DNA of 64,000 nucleotides from Erysipelotrichaceae bacterium (GTDB lineage: Bacteria; Bacillota_I; Bacilli_A; Erysipelotrichales; Erysipelotrichaceae): contig JAFRZA010000025.1 in the NCBI GenBank assembly GCA_017442805.1, positions 1 to 64,000 on the forward strand, given 5' to 3'. The notes under the pieces are model-generated. The model was not told the DNA's origin, did no database searches, and saw only the letters and a program-made list of their open reading frames with translations. Positions 9,247 to 18,153 of this stretch are shown piece after piece (position 1 is the first letter of the stretch; every line of letters starts with the position of its first letter). The translations under genes were made by a program, and so were the position numbers.

Positions 9247-10693
9247 TCTTATCTCCTTCAAGCATGTTCTTCAGAATGTCTCTGCATGCTTCATCATCAC
9301 CCATCCAGTCGACTTTTCCGTCGCCGATCTTGAAATAGCGCTCGTCCGCCTTGCCTAAAACGCAGACGGTATCGCCGCTGTTGGCCAGCTCGATGCCCTG
9401 TCTGATGGCATCGTAGCGGTCTTCAATGTATACATAGGAATGCTCGGTTATGCCGGAACCGATCTGCCGGCAGATCTCCGCCGGATCTTCCCAGTGATTG
9501 TCTTCGGAACAGAGAATGATGACGTCGGAATTCTCATCAGCGATCTTGCCAATCATCGGTCTCTTGGCATGGTCTCTGGCGCCGTGGGCGCCGAAGACGG
9601 AAATGATCCGCTTGCCTTCCGGAGTGATCTTCCTGACATAGTCATAGATCTTCTCATAGCCATCCGGTGTATGGGCGTAGTCAACGAGAACGTTGAAGTT
9701 CTGTCCCATGTCGATGCGCTCAGCCCGGCCCAGTACCTGCGGTATGGTGGCCAGATAAGCGTTCAGTTTCTCCATCGTATAGCCGTCTTCCAAAAGCGTT
9801 GCCAGAACGCCCAGCAGGTTATAGACGTTGAAGCGGGCTACCAGATTGGTATAGACCGGCAAGCGCTCTTCGCCGTGCACCAGGGTGAATTCGGTATGAT
9901 CGCCGAATTCCTGAATGTCTTCCGCCATGTAGTCGGCCTTTTTGTCAATGCCGTAGGTTACTACCCGGCAGGATGTATCGCTGATCAGCCTTTCGGCATA
10001 CTCGTCGTCGATGTTGATGACGGCGGTCTTGTCGGCCGGCATGTTTCTGAACATCTTGGCCTTGGCCTGATAGTAGTTTTCCATGGTCAGATGGTAATCC
10101 AAGTGGTCATGGGTCAGGTTGGTGAAGATGGCGTAGTCGAAATCGACGGTTTCCACCCGGCGCATGTCGATGCCCTGGGAAGAAGCTTCGATGGAAATGG
10201 AACGGCAGCCGTGGTTGTAGATCTGCTTGATCATCTTGTGAATGACGTTGACTTCCGGAGTGGTCAGGAAGCTGTCTCTGATGTCCTCATCCCACATATA
10301 GCCGATGGTTCCGATGTAGCCGCACTTCTTATAGCGGGAGACCAGGTATCTGATGATCCAGGCGATCGTCGTCTTGCCGTTAGTGCCGGTCACGCCGTAG
10401 ACCTTCATCTTTCTGGTGACGTTGCCGTAGAAGGCGGCGGTGAAGATGTTCAGTGCTCCCAGGGTATCCTCGACCTGAATGTAGGTGGTACCTTTATGAT
10501 ACTCTTCCAGATTCCTGGAATGAACGATGCAGATGGCGCCGTTTTCAATGGCCTGGTCGATGAAGTCATGACCGTCATTTACCAGTCCGGCAACGCAGAA
10601 AAAGATGGCGTTCTTCATCTTGACGCGAGAGTCCGTCATGATGTTCTTGATTTCCAGTGACGGTGCGTTTTCAAATATCGTTGAAATATTCAT
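9236..10693 (-). CDS. murE: UDP-N-acetylmuramoyl-tripeptide synthetase MurE
   Basis: Adds the third amino acid to UDP-MurNAc-L-Ala-D-Glu in peptidoglycan synthesis. The 485-residue protein has the Mur ligase ATP loop ([10 protein letters not shown]) and later [10 protein letters not shown] and ADYMAED blocks. The specificity loop reads DNHWEDP rather than the DNPR of meso-DAP enzymes or the DNPA type of some Lys enzymes, so the amino acid added cannot be read off. Neighbours are rRNA and tRNA modification genes rather than other cell-wall genes. Confidence 0.93.
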   Translation of the reverse strand: MNISTIFENAPSLEIKNIMTDSRVKMKNAIFFCVAGLVNDGHDFIDQAIENGAICIVHSRNLEEYHKGTTYIQVEDTLGALNIFTAAFYGNVTRKMKVYGVTGTNGKTTIAWIIRYLVSRYKKCGYIGTIGYMWDEDIRDSFLTTPEVNVIHKMIKQIYNHGCRSISIEASSQGIDMRRVETVDFDYAIFTNLTHDHLDYHLTMENYYQAKAKMFRNMPADKTAVINIDDEYAERLISDTSCRVVTYGIDKKADYMAEDIQEFGDHTEFTLVHGEERLPVYTNLVARFNVYNLLGVLATLLEDGYTMEKLNAYLATIPQVLGRAERIDMGQNFNVLVDYAHTPDGYEKIYDYVRKITPEGKRIISVFGAHGARDHAKRPMIGKIADENSDVIILCSEDNHWEDPAEICRQIGSGITEHSYVYIEDRYDAIRQGIELANSGDTVCVLGKADERYFKIGDGKVDWMGDDEACRDILKNMLEGDKNGN

Positions 10694-10702
10694 ATTGTCC
10701 CC

Positions 10703-11977
10703 TTAAATGATGTGTCCCCGCAGTTCTTCTTTTTCAAGACTGTCAACGCGGACACGGCAGATCTGACCGAGCAGATCCTCTTTTCCCTCCGCAGCGACCA
10801 TGATGTATTCGCTGCTGTGACCCTTGAGCAGCCCGTTTTCGCACGTTTCAAAAAGGACTTCGACCTCCCTGTTGAGATAGCTGCTTACATAATCATTATA
10901 TAGTTGCCCGCGGAGTTTAGTCAAACTCGCGGCCCGCTCTTTTTTCACGTTTTCCGCCACTTGTTTAAGGGTGGCGTCATAGGTATGTTCCTTACGGGCG
11001 TAGGGGAAAACATGCAGGAAGGAGAGCCGGCATTTTTCAATGAATTTCCTGGTTTCTTCATGTTCTTCATCGGTTTCCGTGGGCAGTCCGGCGATGATGT
11101 CCGAAGAGATCGAAATGCCGGGAAGCCGCTCTCTTATCTCGCCGATCCGCTGATAATACTGCTCAGTGGTGTACGGCCGGTTATTAAGCTTCAGCAGCCG
11201 GTCATTTCCGGTCTGCAGCGGGATGTGCAGGTGACGGGCAATGCGCCTGTCAGCGGCCATCAGTTCAATCAGCCGGTTGCTGACTTCGGTCATCTCGATG
11301 GAGGAAAGCCTGATCCTTTCGAGGCCTTCGACTTCATCAAGCAGCGCCTGCATCAGATCAGCCAGATCATGGCTGTCATCATGCCATCTGCCGGTATGAA
11401 TGCCGGTCAGAACGATTTCCCTGTGACCGTTTTCCACCAGCCTGCGGGCGTTTTCAATCACCTTTTTCAATGGCAGGCTTCTTTCCCGGCCGCGGGCCAG
11501 GGGAATGGTGCAGTAGCTGCAGAACTGATTACAGCCGTCCTGGATCTTCAGGTAGGCTCGGGTCTGATTGAAGCGCGTCAGCGCAATTTCCTCAAAGGGA
11601 CAGCTTTCAAACGGTCCGACATCGATGATCTTCTCTCGGGTAGCGATGAACTGCTCGATATACTCCGGCAGTCTGATCTTGTTTCTGGAACCGACCAGAA
11701 TGTCGCAGTCCGCAAAGATATCTTCATTGCGGTACTCCAGCTGCACGTAGCAGCTTACCACCGCGATGATGGCCTCGGGATTCTTCTTACGGGCCCTGTG
11801 GATCATCTGCCGGCTCTTGGAACCGGCGGTGTTGGTCACCGAGCAGCTGTTGATGATGTAGATGTCGGCCTTCTGGCTGAAATCCACTTCCTCATGGTTA
11901 ACAGCCAGCTGTTCAGCGTACCAGTTGGCTTCGTAGTTATTTACCTTGCATCCCAGATTACAGATGGCAAACTTCAT
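10703..11977 (-). CDS. mtaB: tRNA methylthiotransferase MtaB
   Basis: A radical-SAM enzyme that converts t6A37 of tRNA to ms2t6A. The 424-residue protein has an N-terminal cluster-binding domain (CNLGCKVN), the radical-SAM triad in CNQFCSYCTIPLARG, and a C-terminal TRAM-like region. It overlaps rsmE by 4 bases. The rsmE-mtaB pair is conserved in Firmicutes (yqeU-yqeV in B. subtilis). Confidence 0.95.
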   Translation of the reverse strand: MKFAICNLGCKVNNYEANWYAEQLAVNHEEVDFSQKADIYIINSCSVTNTAGSKSRQMIHRARKKNPEAIIAVVSCYVQLEYRNEDIFADCDILVGSRNKIRLPEYIEQFIATREKIIDVGPFESCPFEEIALTRFNQTRAYLKIQDGCNQFCSYCTIPLARGRERSLPLKKVIENARRLVENGHREIVLTGIHTGRWHDDSHDLADLMQALLDEVEGLERIRLSSIEMTEVSNRLIELMAADRRIARHLHIPLQTGNDRLLKLNNRPYTTEQYYQRIGEIRERLPGISISSDIIAGLPTETDEEHEETRKFIEKCRLSFLHVFPYARKEHTYDATLKQVAENVKKERAASLTKLRGQLYNDYVSSYLNREVEVLFETCENGLLKGHSSEYIMVAAEGKEDLLGQICRVRVDSLEKEELRGHII

Positions 11978-12684
11978 AGCGTGCTCCTTCTGGCGTCTAT
12001 AACAGCCAGAGCGTACAGGCAGGCGGTTTCAGCCCGCAGGATCCTTTCTCCCAGCGAGCAGCTGACAAAGCCCAGCGAATTGAGGAATGCGGCTTCCTCT
12101 TCCGCAAAGCCGCCTTCGGGTCCTAAGACGATGGTCATGTTTCTTTCATCAGCGAGTTCGATGATATTTCTTCCCTGCCGGTCCTCATAGGCCAGCAGGT
12201 TGTTTTCCGACATGTACTGTCTGATGTCTTTCAAATCGATCGGATCTTCAACAGTGCAGACGCTGGTGCGGTTGGACTGCTGGCAGGCTTCCAGCGCGAT
12301 CTTGTTCCAGCGCTGACTCTTCTTTTCCGCTTCTCTTTCATCGATGTGAACGATCGTGCGTTTGGAGATCAGCGGCACGATCCGGTCAGCTCCCAGTTCA
12401 GCAGCCTTCTGGATCAGCATCTCCCACTTTTCTCTCTTTATCAGACAGGCGCAGACGGTAATTCTTCCATTAACTGATCCTGCTTCCAGTTCTTCCGTGA
12501 TCAGCGCCCTGACCGATCCGTCAACGCTCAGCTGCGCAAGAAAAAGGCGGCTTCCGGCATCGACCAGCCTGATCATCTCGCCGCTTTTCATTCTTAAGAC
12601 GTTTCTGATATGATGGGCGGTCTCGCCGTCAAGCTCAACGGTGCTTCCGCACTGCAGGTTCTCCCTGACAAAATACTGGCGCAT
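11974..12684 (-). CDS. rsmE: 16S rRNA m3U1498 methyltransferase RsmE
   Basis: A SPOUT methyltransferase of 236 residues with an N-terminal PUA-like domain and the C-terminal knot motif LGPEGGF followed by LGERILRAETA. The stop of rluB and the start of rsmE share one base, and its 3' end overlaps mtaB. Confidence 0.95.
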   Translation of the reverse strand: MRQYFVRENLQCGSTVELDGETAHHIRNVLRMKSGEMIRLVDAGSRLFLAQLSVDGSVRALITEELEAGSVNGRITVCACLIKREKWEMLIQKAAELGADRIVPLISKRTIVHIDEREAEKKSQRWNKIALEACQQSNRTSVCTVEDPIDLKDIRQYMSENNLLAYEDRQGRNIIELADERNMTIVLGPEGGFAEEEAAFLNSLGFVSCSLGERILRAETACLYALAVIDARRSTL

Positions 12685-13415
12685 CAGTCAGCCTTTCCTT
12701 CCTCAGCCATCTGCCTGAGTGACTTGATCTCATGGGGACGCAGCCTCCGGTAGCTGCCGGAAGGTATCTGGTCATCGGTAACCGTGCCGAAACGGGTGCG
12801 GTGCAGACGCGACACTTCATAGCCGAGGGCTTCGATCATTCGTCTGACCTGGCGGTTGCGGCCTTCGTATATCGTGATGTCGATGGTGCACTTGTCGGCT
12901 TCCCGGTCATAGTTCACCATCTGGACTTCCGAGCGCATGGTCTTGACGCCGTCATCCAGGACGACTCCCCTTCTCAGCGCCAATAGGTCGTTCTTGTCAA
13001 GGACGCCCTTGATGGTGACATGATAGGTCTTGGGAATGTGATACTTCGGATGCGTCAGCATGTTGGCGAACTCACCGTCATTAGTTAAAATCAGTAAGCC
13101 GCTTGAGTCATAATCCAGCCTGCCCACGGGAAAGATCCGCTCCGGGCAGTCGATCAGGTCGGTGACCTTGGCCCGGCCGTGTTCGTCATCAGCGGTTGAA
13201 ATGTATTTTCTGGGCTTGTTGAGCAGGTAGTAGACCAGTTCTTCCCTTCTGATCGGCTTGTCATCGACGGTGATGATGTCGCTGTTACAGACCTGGCTGC
13301 CGAGCTTGTCGACGGTTACGCTGTTAACCTTTACCCGGCCCTGCGTGATCAGTTCTTCAGCCTTGCGCCGGGAAGCTACTCCCGCCCTGGCAATGACCTT
13401 CTGCAGTCTTTCCAT
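12684..13415 (-). CDS. rluB: 23S rRNA pseudouridine synthase, RluB type
   Basis: An S4 domain (residues 1-55) followed by the RsuA-family catalytic domain with GRLDYDSSGLLILTNDGE holding the catalytic Asp. The 243 residues match RluB, which modifies U2605 of 23S rRNA. It sits directly after scpB, as in B. subtilis, with single-base overlaps at both ends. Confidence 0.94.
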   Translation of the reverse strand: MERLQKVIARAGVASRRKAEELITQGRVKVNSVTVDKLGSQVCNSDIITVDDKPIRREELVYYLLNKPRKYISTADDEHGRAKVTDLIDCPERIFPVGRLDYDSSGLLILTNDGEFANMLTHPKYHIPKTYHVTIKGVLDKNDLLALRRGVVLDDGVKTMRSEVQMVNYDREADKCTIDITIYEGRNRQVRRMIEALGYEVSRLHRTRFGTVTDDQIPSGSYRRLRPHEIKSLRQMAEEGKAD

Positions 13416-13963
13416 CAGTCGAACAGTTCTCCTTCCTCCGTTACCTTCTGGTAATCGGGCAGTGCCGGCAGTTCCGCCAGTGACTTCAGCGAGAAGGTGT
13501 CCATGAACTGATCAGTCACTTCGTAGGTATAGGGCAACCCGGGCGTGTCAAGCCTTCCGGCTTCCCGGATCAGGCCGCGGGCCTGCAGCTTCTTGAGCAT
13601 CATTTCGCAGCTTACGCCTCTGATATCCTCGATCTCCACCCGGGTGACCGGCTGATTGTAGGCGATGATGGCCAGGGTTTCCAGAGCGGCCTGGGAGAAC
13701 TGAATGGTGGTATCCTGTTCAAAGAGCTTCTGGACATAAGGATGGCAGAGTGCCTTGGAGACCAGCTTGTAGTGATGGCCGAAATAGACGGCTTCCATGC
13801 CGCGCTCTTCCTGCTGATTGTATTCCATGATGTATTCATCCATCATCGGCTGCAGGCTTTCCTGACTGATGGTCAGAATGTCGGCCAGCTGAGCCAGGGT
13901 GACGCCTTCGTCGCCGCAGACGAACAGGATTCCTTCAATGATCGCTTTCAGTTCGTTATTCAT
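13415..13963 (-). CDS. scpB: Segregation and condensation protein B
   Basis: A kleisin-associated winged-helix protein of 182 residues that joins ScpA and SMC in the condensin complex. Family pattern seen: ETLAIIAYNQPVTRVEIEDIRGV. It overlaps scpA by 8 bases and rluB by 1. Confidence 0.95.
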   Translation of the reverse strand: MNNELKAIIEGILFVCGDEGVTLAQLADILTISQESLQPMMDEYIMEYNQQEERGMEAVYFGHHYKLVSKALCHPYVQKLFEQDTTIQFSQAALETLAIIAYNQPVTRVEIEDIRGVSCEMMLKKLQARGLIREAGRLDTPGLPYTYEVTDQFMDTFSLKSLAELPALPDYQKVTEEGELFD

Positions 13964-14687
13964 AATTCACACCTTTTTTAAAATATACTTCGTCCTTGTC
14001 GACCGCAAAGACCAGATAGCTGTTGTTGACCATGTTGAGCACGGCCAGGAAGGTGACCACGACGTCATAGACGTCCCGGCAGTCTTCCATCATCTCCGTC
14101 AGGGTGAAGGACTGCTTGTGGTCGTATTTGCGGTAGCGTCTGACCAGCTGCTTTTCCCTTTCTTCAGCAGTGGTGCGCTGAGTGGTAACGGAAACTTCAT
14201 AGGGATTGGCCATGGCATAGCGGTTGAGCACCCGTTTCATCGCCTTGATGAGCTCATAAGGCGAAGTGTCCTTATAGCTGCTTTCGCCGCTTATCCAGTC
14301 ATTGGCGATCTCCGACTGCACCTTGTCGTGCATTTCCGCTCTCTGCTTGTACATCTGGTCAAACTGAGCGGTGATCTCCTTGTACTTCTGATACTCGATC
14401 AGACGTTCCACGAGGTCCTTCTTCTGTTCTTCGTAATCGTCGATCAGTTCGCTCTCCTGCGCCGGCAGCAGTTTTTTTGACTTATATTCGATCAGCAGAG
14501 CCAGCTCCACGAGGTATTCGGAAGCCACGTCCAGATGCATCTGCTGCATCTGATGGATATAGGCGATGTACTGATCGGCCAGTTCCGCGATGTCCAGTTC
14601 AAAAATGTCCAGATTCTTCTCCTTGATAAGGTGAATCATCAGATCCAGCGGTCCGTCAAACTGATCGATCGTCACAACAAAAGACAT
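13956..14687 (-). CDS. scpA: Segregation and condensation protein A
   Basis: The kleisin subunit of bacterial condensin. The 243-residue protein starts with the ScpA signature (FDGPLDLMIHLIKEKNLDI) and ends with a winged-helix domain. I chose the ATG at 14687 (MSFVVTID), with GAGG about 9 bases upstream. A longer in-frame start at 14717 would overlap the promoter. It heads the scpA-scpB-rluB-rsmE-mtaB-murE-deoC operon. Confidence 0.94.
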   Translation of the reverse strand: MSFVVTIDQFDGPLDLMIHLIKEKNLDIFELDIAELADQYIAYIHQMQQMHLDVASEYLVELALLIEYKSKKLLPAQESELIDDYEEQKKDLVERLIEYQKYKEITAQFDQMYKQRAEMHDKVQSEIANDWISGESSYKDTSPYELIKAMKRVLNRYAMANPYEVSVTTQRTTAEEREKQLVRRYRKYDHKQSFTLTEMMEDCRDVYDVVVTFLAVLNMVNNSYLVFAVDKDEVYFKKGVNYE

Positions 14688-14707
14688 AGGGTTTACCTCG
14701 CCTAAAA

Positions 14708-14716
14708 AGTATAGCA
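14708..14716 (-). promoter_or_regulatory. Extended -10 promoter of the scpA operon
   Basis: TGC-TATACT on the minus strand, 21 bases before the scpA ATG. The -35 region (TTTAAT at a spacing of 17) is weak, so this reads as an extended -10 promoter. Confidence 0.5.
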
Positions 14717-14751
14717 CATTTATCTGACTGATTAAACAGCCAATCCGAAGT

Positions 14752-14782
14752 AAAAAGGGTCATCCGTTTACCGGATAACCCT
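14752..14782 (-). terminator. Terminator after the lysoplasmalogenase gene
   Basis: An 11-bp stem (AGGGT.ATCCG with CGGAT.ACCCT, one mismatch) and a 5-base loop, followed by TTTTTA on the minus strand. Confidence 0.8.
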
Positions 14783-14793
14783 AACTGATAAGC

Positions 14794-15456
14794 TTACAAA
14801 GCGGTGCTCAGCGCGATCAGCAGCAGGCCTACGAAGTAGGTCAGGCTGTTGGCGCGTATCAGCCACTTGTTCTCACCGAAGACGTAGTTGTAGAGGGTGA
14901 GAATGATGTCGGAGATCATGAACAGGAAGGAACCAATGCCCATGACCGTGAATCTGGTACCCGGAAGCAGCAGCGCCATGAACAGGCCGGTGATGCCGTG
15001 GGTGTAGATCGATGAAAGATAGAAGGTCATCAGCCATCTCATCTTTCCCAGCCTGAACTTCTCCGGCCAGCGGCCGCAGGCGTAGATGAAGCAGCTCAGC
15101 ATCAGGGCGACGACGGCGAAGATCCAGCACAGCTGGCTGAAGTTCTTGCCGTGCTCAACCATTACCATCAGCTCGTAGAAGATGAAGCAAAGGTTGCCGG
15201 CCAGAAAGAAATCGCCACCTCTTCCGAAGTCAAATACCAGGAAGATGTCGCCGAACCAGGCCAGTATGAACGCGACGATCAGCATCGTATGATAGCTGAC
15301 AAAGGTCTGCCGGGCGGCGGTATGACAGATGCCGTAGATCAGATACATGGTCGCCATGATGTACTTGTTGACGGCCCGGTATTTCTTGGTCCTGGAAGTT
15401 CTGGTAAAGAAGTAACAGAACAGGGCGATCAGATACAGGATGATGAAGATAATCAT
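14794..15456 (-). CDS. YhhN/TMEM86 family integral membrane protein, likely lysoplasmalogenase
   Basis: A 220-residue polytopic membrane protein of about eight hydrophobic segments. The family hydrolyses or binds the vinyl-ether bond of lysoplasmalogen in characterised members. Family-like features are the conserved acidic residue in AWFGDIFLVF and a late segment SFLFMISDIILTLY. I chose the ATG at 15456, preceded by GAGG; a longer frame would run into the upstream gene. It is the last gene of a four-gene operon whose other members also look lipid-directed. Function is inferred from family, not shown. Confidence 0.75.
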   Translation of the reverse strand: MIIFIILYLIALFCYFFTRTSRTKKYRAVNKYIMATMYLIYGICHTAARQTFVSYHTMLIVAFILAWFGDIFLVFDFGRGGDFFLAGNLCFIFYELMVMVEHGKNFSQLCWIFAVVALMLSCFIYACGRWPEKFRLGKMRWLMTFYLSSIYTHGITGLFMALLLPGTRFTVMGIGSFLFMISDIILTLYNYVFGENKWLIRANSLTYFVGLLLIALSTAL

Positions 15457-15466
15457 GATTCTTACC

Positions 15467-16618
15467 TCACAGATCAAAGATGGGAATTTCAATCTCCATG
15501 TCTGACAGCGGATAGCAGCAGCACGGATGGATGTAGCCGAACTTGCGGTCAGCCTGTCGGCGGAAGTCATCTTCCGGCTTCAGGTAATACTCCCCGCTGA
15601 TCAGCCGGCTGTGACAGAATCCGCAGACACCGCTGCGGCAGCGTACCACCGCCGGTATGCCGGCTCTTTCCAGAGCGGTAATGACCGTCTCATCATTTCT
15701 GGCCGTAAGCGCATAGACCTCGTCGCGGATGTGAACGGTAAGACGGTATATTTCCTCTCGGTCCACCCGGCGGTCAGTGACGCAGTTGCGCTCTCTTCTG
15801 ATCCGGGTAACGCCCAGCTTGTTTAGTTCATGAGTCACAAAGTCATACATGGCATCAGGTCCGCACATGAAGACGCTGCTGTCCTGCTCAATGAACTGGC
15901 TGAGGATGTCGGCGTTGATGAAGCCGTTGTAATAGCCTTCAGCCTGCTGGTCAGAGAGAACCGGAACGATGCTGATCCTTTCATCCTGATAGTCAGCCGG
16001 ATCGATCAGCAGATGTTCTCTGGTCCTGACGCCGTAAACCAGCGTCAGCCGGAAATCTTCGCTGCCTTCCCTGATGGCCTTCATCATTGAGATGAACGGG
16101 GTGACGCCGCTGCCGCCGGCAACGGCCAGCACATGTCCGCGATCCCGGATGTCATCATGACAGAAATCGCCGGACGGCTCGCTGACGGTAATGATGCTGC
16201 CGCTGCGGGCTTCATCGATCAGCCAGGATGAGAAAACGCCTTTTTTCTGTACGATGATCTCCAGTCTGCCATCCCTGGCCTGTTTTGGTGATGAGGCGAT
16301 TGAGTAAGGACGGCTGATGAAGGAGTCGTGGACCTCTGAGGACAGGGTCACAAACTGTCCGGCGCGGAAGAACGGAAAACTGCCGTCTTCCCTTAGGGAT
16401 TTCAGCGTTATCTTCCAGCAGTCAACACCGACTGGCTGTTTATCAGTGATTTTCGCCTTCAGCGTTCCCGGGTGCAGCGAGGCAGCCAGGCGGTTGACGC
16501 CGTAGACGGCAACGGGAATGTCCGCGGGACTTTCGGCAATCAGCTGACGGCGCTTCTGAGGCATTTCCAGACCGCGCTTGATGTCCTCTCCGGGATTATT
16601 GCTTCTCTTGAAAGTCAT
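15467..16618 (-). CDS. FNR-type flavoprotein reductase with C-terminal [2Fe-2S] ferredoxin domain
   Basis: A 383-residue electron-transfer protein: about 50 residues of unknown N-terminus, an FAD domain with RPYSIASSP, an NAD(P) domain with GGSGVTPFISMMKA and CGPDAMYDF, and a plant-type ferredoxin domain with Cys ligands in CRSGVCGFC and a final Cys in HPCCCYP. It would carry electrons from NAD(P)H to a partner oxidoreductase. The upstream gene is an FAD-dependent CrtISO/RetSat-like enzyme with 1 base between them, so that is the likely partner. Start supported by GGAGGG. Confidence 0.85.
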   Translation of the reverse strand: MTFKRSNNPGEDIKRGLEMPQKRRQLIAESPADIPVAVYGVNRLAASLHPGTLKAKITDKQPVGVDCWKITLKSLREDGSFPFFRAGQFVTLSSEVHDSFISRPYSIASSPKQARDGRLEIIVQKKGVFSSWLIDEARSGSIITVSEPSGDFCHDDIRDRGHVLAVAGGSGVTPFISMMKAIREGSEDFRLTLVYGVRTREHLLIDPADYQDERISIVPVLSDQQAEGYYNGFINADILSQFIEQDSSVFMCGPDAMYDFVTHELNKLGVTRIRRERNCVTDRRVDREEIYRLTVHIRDEVYALTARNDETVITALERAGIPAVVRCRSGVCGFCHSRLISGEYYLKPEDDFRRQADRKFGYIHPCCCYPLSDMEIEIPIFDL

Positions 16619-16619
16619 C

Positions 16620-18152
16620 CTAGCAGCCCTCCTTTTCCATGTCTCTGAGCGTCCTTGAGGCTTCGTTATAGCCGGACTTGTAACTGCTGGGGTAACCCAG
16701 CAGTCTTTCGCCGAAACCGCCGCCGATTCTTAAGCCGTCGACGCAGCGGTCTTCCTCGACCATCTGGATGCGGTTCATCAGACCGTCATAGTACTGCGAC
16801 TCATAGCCGTAGATGGTGCCCTGCGGATGGCCGCAGTAGCGTGCGTAGGTCTGCGGCGTGGCGATGGCGATCTCCTCGATGTGATCGTGTATGCTGGTGC
16901 CGGTAGCCTGCTCGAATCTTTCGATCATGGCCTTCGCTACCTTGTTCTTCATTTTGAAGTATTCTTCATCGCTTACCTGGCTCCAGACGTCGTCGGTAAA
17001 CAGCGTGGTCATGTAGAGAATGGCCGTCCCCGGTGGTGAGCACTGCGGATCAGCGTTATTCAGGCAGACCGTCGCCTGAGCGGCGGTGTTGCCGAACTTC
17101 TTCATGGCTTCATACTGCGCGACGCTGTCGCAGGTATCGTAAATGAAGTAGTTATGATCCTTAATTCCCAGTTCTTCCGCGGACTTATTCAGGCCGAGGA
17201 AGACAGTAAAGCCTCTTCCGGCCAGCTTGCGGTAGTTGGTCAGCCGGCGGGCCTTTTCGGGCACCGCTTCCGGCTTCATCAGCCTGCCGTAGACAACGTG
17301 CGGCGAGATGTCGGCAATGACGTGCCGGCTTTCGATGACCCGCCCGTCCCTGAGTCTGACGGCGCAGACGTGTCCGCTGTCATCGGTCAGGATCTCGGTC
17401 ACTTCGCTGTTGAACCAGATGTCGCCGCCCAGTTCGTGGATGCGCTGCTCAAAGGCCAGTGACAGTTCATGGGAACGGTGTTTGGGAATGGCGGCGCCCT
17501 TGCTGTAGTAGCTGTAGATCATGTTGGCGTAATGCAGGAAGCTGAGGTTATTGCCGTCAGATCCCAGGTAGCACCAGTAGGAATTCAGGTTATCGACGAT
17601 CTCCTTCGGATAGCCCAGGGCTTCGAAGGCTTCGTTAACGGAATAGGGACTGCAGGCCAGATAATCTGGATACTTCTCCATCATCACCTGCGGATCCGGC
17701 TTGCCCTTGGAAACGCTGAGGTATTCCATGGCGTCGCGGATCTGCTGACAGAGAGCGAAGAAATCACGGATGTATTTCTCGCCTTCCGGATGGATTCTGT
17801 TATTCGCCTTGGCGAATTCTTCATAACCAAAGGGCATGACATAGTCATAGCCTTCCTTGCGGGAGATCAGATGATAGGCGTCCTTAAGCTGGATCCATTC
17901 GATCTTGTCGGCCACTCCCAGCTGTTCAAACAGCTGGCGGGTGCTGCCTGGCTGCTCGGGAGTTCCGATGCCGTTGAATTCATGCAGAGAGGCCTCAAAC
18001 TCAAAGCGTCCCCTGACGAAACTCGTGACAAAACCGCCGGGTATGTTGTGCTTTTCACATACCAGACAGCTCTTTCCGGCCATCAGAACGCGGACGGCAG
18101 CGGCCAGACCGCCGTTACCGGCGCCGATGACGATCACATCGTACTTATTCAT
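16620..18152 (-). CDS. FAD-dependent oxidoreductase, phytoene desaturase/CrtISO/RetSat family
   Basis: A 510-residue flavoprotein with an N-terminal Rossmann motif (VIGAGNGGLAAAVRVLMAGK) then IPGG, and a C-terminal GGGFGERLLGYPSSYKSG block. Family members desaturate, isomerise or saturate polyenes and retinol. No other carotenoid genes are nearby, so a lipid or isoprenoid substrate is likely but unknown. The ATG at 18152 is one base after the lipid-kinase stop (TGAAATG). A GTG at 18161 is an alternative. The coupling to the kinase and the ferredoxin reductase suggests one pathway. Confidence 0.82.
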   Translation of the reverse strand: MNKYDVIVIGAGNGGLAAAVRVLMAGKSCLVCEKHNIPGGFVTSFVRGRFEFEASLHEFNGIGTPEQPGSTRQLFEQLGVADKIEWIQLKDAYHLISRKEGYDYVMPFGYEEFAKANNRIHPEGEKYIRDFFALCQQIRDAMEYLSVSKGKPDPQVMMEKYPDYLACSPYSVNEAFEALGYPKEIVDNLNSYWCYLGSDGNNLSFLHYANMIYSYYSKGAAIPKHRSHELSLAFEQRIHELGGDIWFNSEVTEILTDDSGHVCAVRLRDGRVIESRHVIADISPHVVYGRLMKPEAVPEKARRLTNYRKLAGRGFTVFLGLNKSAEELGIKDHNYFIYDTCDSVAQYEAMKKFGNTAAQATVCLNNADPQCSPPGTAILYMTTLFTDDVWSQVSDEEYFKMKNKVAKAMIERFEQATGTSIHDHIEEIAIATPQTYARYCGHPQGTIYGYESQYYDGLMNRIQMVEEDRCVDGLRIGGGFGERLLGYPSSYKSGYNEASRTLRDMEKEGC

Positions 18153-18153
18153 T

